DNA of 8,476 nucleotides from a bacterium (GTDB lineage Bacteria > Atribacterota > Phoenicimicrobiia > Phoenicimicrobiales > Phoenicimicrobiaceae), in the NCBI GenBank assembly GCA_018819665.1, contig JAHJOY010000337.1, positions 1 to 8,476 on the forward strand, in the 5' to 3' direction. The number at the start of each line of letters is the position of its first letter. The first letter of the stretch is position 1. Below, one piece after another: positions 7,267-8,476 of the stretch. The translations under genes were made by a program, and so were the position numbers. The notes under the pieces are model-generated. The model ran no database searches, was not told where the DNA came from, and was given only the letters and a program-made list of their open reading frames with translations.

Positions 7267-7763
7267 GTAAATATTCTCCTTAACCAGTATTCGAACCGCC
7301 CTTTGATCAACTCTGCTGCATGCCCAAAATGGGTTGTACGTGCATACAACCAGTGGACGTAAAGATGATCACCTTCGATATCGATGGTGATAGTGCCAGG
7401 TGTTAGGGTTATAGAATTTGCTAATAGCACGATACCTAAATCTGATTTTATATCTGTCTTTATCATAACCACCTCTGGATTGATATCCATAGTTATAACT
7501 CGATAGACTACATCAAAGCCGGCAAGAAACATCTCGTAAAGTAGAACAAAAACATAAATAAATAACAACCAGATCGTTCGAATAGCTCTACCACGAATGC
7601 CCTCGTCTGGTTTAATTAAGAAATCGAAACTCAATAAGGCAACCAGAAACGAAAAGAGAGCACCAATAAGCAATGAAGTTGGTTGAAGATTTTGGCTAAG
7701 AACCAACCAGAAACTCATGAGCACAAAGAAGGTTAAAACTAATCTGACACCTTTCTTATACAT
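7263..7763 (-). CDS. mnhE: Na+/H+ antiporter subunit E (MnhE/MrpE)
   Basis: This is the first gene of the antiporter operon. Its 166 residues match the MnhE family: two N-terminal hydrophobic helices (about 8-23 and 28-49), a third at 63-83, then a soluble domain with LANSITLTPGTITIDIEGD (114-132) and YVHWLYAR, the family hallmark. MrpE is needed for assembly and activity of the complex in known systems. ATG at 7763 is the only good in-frame start; its Shine-Dalgarno (AGAGGAT) is about 14 bases away, so initiation may be modest. Candidate promoters lie 53-330 bases upstream. Confidence 0.95.
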   Translation of the reverse strand: MYKKGVRLVLTFFVLMSFWLVLSQNLQPTSLLIGALFSFLVALLSFDFLIKPDEGIRGRAIRTIWLLFIYVFVLLYEMFLAGFDVVYRVITMDINPEVVMIKTDIKSDLGIVLLANSITLTPGTITIDIEGDHLYVHWLYARTTHFGHAAELIKGRFEYWLRRIFT

Positions 7764-7815
7764 AATGTATATAATTATCCTCTACTTAATTTGTATACTT
7801 AATGCTTTGATGACT

Positions 7816-7867
7816 ATTATAAGGGCAAAACTACGATATAATGATACTTAAGCTGGGTATATGTCAA
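7816..7867 (-). promoter_or_regulatory. Candidate proximal promoter(s) of the antiporter operon
   Basis: On the minus strand a perfect -35 TTGACA lies at 7867-7862, with TATCAT at 7846-7841 as -10 (15-base spacer, short). A perfect TATAAT at 7821-7816 lacks a good -35 but would give a leader of about 45 bases. One of these probably serves the operon; the sequence does not decide which. Confidence 0.4.
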
Positions 7868-8010
7868 GTTAAATCAATTTAAGTCCATTACCTCCTTATG
7901 CTTACTTATCTTGCCTCTTTTATAAGTAGTAGAAATTCATAAAAAATATTAGGGTGTTCCAAATTTATGATCCCTGGTTGAAAAAATGAAAAAATAGAAT
8001 TTGCTTTTAC

Positions 8011-8031
8011 AAAAAAAGAGGTACACTCTCC
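8011..8031 (-). terminator. Possible weak terminator or attenuator in the operon leader
   Basis: Read on the minus strand, AGAG and CTCT form a 4-bp stem around a 5-base loop, extended by two possible G-U pairs. Seven T residues (8017-8011) overlap the 3' end of the stem. It lies about 25 bases downstream of the predicted start site of the distal promoter, so it could terminate early transcripts. The stem is weak. Confidence 0.25.
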
Positions 8032-8062
8032 GAAACAGGAAGTAAATAACCCGCTAAGGATA

Positions 8063-8092
8063 AATATAACAAAGTGGGGGGTTAAAAGTCAA
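8063..8092 (-). promoter_or_regulatory. Candidate distal promoter of the antiporter operon
   Basis: TTGACT (8092-8087) and TATATT (8068-8063) on the minus strand are each 5 of 6 to the sigma70 consensus, with an 18-base spacer. It would give a leader of about 290 bases before mnhE that includes the attenuator-like hairpin. Confidence 0.4.
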
Positions 8093-8103
8093 GTTTTAAA
8101 AAC

Positions 8104-8133
8104 AGTATTGAGTATACAGTATCGGGTATCGAG
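8104..8133. repeat. Degenerate heptamer tandem repeat (AGTATCG-like)
   Basis: Four consecutive 7-base units read AGTATTG, AGTATAC, AGTATCG and GGTATCG, followed by AG. The 11-mer TATTGAGTATA (8106-8116) recurs exactly at 1379-1389, and the GTATCG unit recurs inverted at 115-134. This looks like one dispersed family of short intergenic repeats. Confidence 0.55.
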
Positions 8134-8232
8134 TTAAGAAAGAAAAATAAACAATAAGTTTTAGGTTACAGATTTCGAGTTTCAAGTAAAGAGAATACCA
8201 AGAATAAATTCAAAATAAATTAGCCCTTCGTA

Positions 8233-8253
8233 GGACAGGCGTCTCGCCTGTCT
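8233..8253. repeat. Palindromic repeat-like element (8-bp hairpin, TCT loop)
   Basis: GACAGGCG and CGCCTGTC flank TCT, a perfect 8-bp stem plus a possible outer G-U pair. It lies 92 bases beyond the stop of the upstream minus-strand gene. In that direction no T run follows, so it is not a standard terminator. It is much more GC-rich than its surroundings. The core resembles a short hairpin repeat I recall from cyanobacteria and other phyla, so a REP/MITE-like element is the best guess. Confidence 0.55.
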
Positions 8254-8300
8254 ATTAATTTATTACAAAGGCATATGGCAATACACCTCTAATTACTAAG

Positions 8301-8331
8301 AACTGATAATTGAAAACTGTAAACTGAAAAC
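8301..8331. repeat. AACTG-type degenerate repeat
   Basis: Three close copies of AACTG (8301, 8315 and 8322) alternate with GATAATTG and AAAA, between the end of the upstream gene and the palindrome. It is unlike the neighbouring coding DNA and resembles short intergenic repeats seen in many uncultured bacterial genomes. Confidence 0.45.
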
Positions 8332-8344
8332 CAATTCCTAACAG

Positions 8345-8476
8345 CTAAAGACGAACTACCTTTTCACCACAATATTTACATTTTCCATCTTTATCCAAAC
8401 CCACATTAATAATATTATAACCTGTTCGTTTAATTAAAAGTTCCTTACAGTTACCACAATAAGTGGCGTTTGCTTC
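8345..8476 (-). CDS. C-terminal end of a probable AmmeMemoRadiSam-system radical SAM enzyme (partial)
   Basis: An open minus-strand frame of 43 codons enters from the right edge and stops with TAG at 8347-8345. The visible peptide holds a zinc-ribbon: YCGNC near its start (Cys7, Cys10) and KCKYCGEK near its end (Cys33, Cys36), linked by ELLIKRTGYNI and LDKDGKC. This spacing and the LLIKRTGY segment match the C-terminal tail of the radical SAM member of the AmmeMemoRadiSam trio (with AMMECR1 and Memo proteins), whose role is unknown. The catalytic CxxxCxxC domain lies outside the window, so the call rests on the tail alone. The family's usual Gly-Val-Trp-like ending is replaced by Val-Val-Arg-Leu. 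Another zinc-ribbon protein remains possible. Confidence 0.6.
   Translation of the reverse strand, partial: EANATYCGNCKELLIKRTGYNIINVGLDKDGKCKYCGEKVVRL

Larger units (their letters stand above)
7764..8344. other. Gene-free region upstream of the antiporter operon
   Basis: These 581 AT-rich bases show no convincing reading frame on either strand. They hold two candidate promoters pointing at mnhE, a weak terminator-like hairpin, a perfect 8-bp palindrome at 8234-8252, a heptamer repeat at 8104-8133 and AACTG-type repeats at 8301-8331. An orphan AAGGAGG (minus, 7897-7891) is followed after only 2 bases by ATG and a stop after four codons, so it is not a usable gene start. Confidence 0.6.

Noticed and set aside
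7886..7897. Leader peptide gene after AAGGAGG
   Set aside because: The ATG is only 2 bases from the Shine-Dalgarno and the frame stops after four codons.
8233..8253. Intrinsic terminator of the upstream zinc-ribbon gene
   Set aside because: The stem is strong, but on the minus strand it is followed by CTACGAAGGG and not by a T run.
1..8476. CRISPR array, tRNA, rRNA or transposase
   Set aside because: No regularly spaced identical repeats, no cloverleaf and no transposase-like frame were seen; the repeats present are short and degenerate.

Overview
This AT-rich window holds one long minus-strand operon for a multisubunit cation/proton antiporter of the Mrp (Mnh) type. A minus-strand mreB gene lies downstream of it, and the last 43 codons of a minus-strand zinc-ribbon protein lie upstream at the right edge. 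All genes read right to left. MreB, a second large antiporter subunit, an AmmeMemoRadiSam-type protein end and several short intergenic repeats together suggest an uncultured, probably Gram-negative, anaerobic bacterium. I cannot name the phylum from the sequence alone.

Layout in direction of transcription: 8476-8345 is the C-terminus of a probable AmmeMemoRadiSam radical SAM enzyme. 8344-7764 is a 581-base gene-free region with degenerate short tandem repeats, a perfect 8-bp palindrome, two candidate promoters and a weak attenuator-like hairpin. 7763-1415 is a nine-gene antiporter operon: mnhE, mnhF, mnhG, an MbhD-like gene fused to a solute-binding domain, an mbhE-like gene, mnhB, mnhC, mnhD and a second large mnhD/mrpA-like subunit. 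Genes overlap by 4 bases or lie within a few dozen bases, so they are probably co-transcribed. 1414-1187 is an intergenic region with a candidate mreB promoter and a spaced direct repeat. 1186-146 is mreB. 145-1 holds only short repeats.

The antiporter operon has the order of the Mrp-like part of archaeal membrane-bound hydrogenases (E-F-G-MbhD-MbhE-B-C-D). The usual large MrpA protein is split: its NuoL-like part is most likely the last gene, and its C-terminal parts are the MbhD- and MbhE-like genes. No hydrogenase or other redox genes are present, so this looks like a stand-alone secondary Na+(or other cation)/H+ antiporter driven by the membrane potential.

The most unusual item is at 5805-6677. 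The MbhD-like three-helix membrane domain runs in frame into a complete amino-acid-type periplasmic binding protein (SBP_bac_3) domain. This suggests an antiporter complex carrying its own ligand sensor. The side of the membrane on which the sensor sits is an open question.
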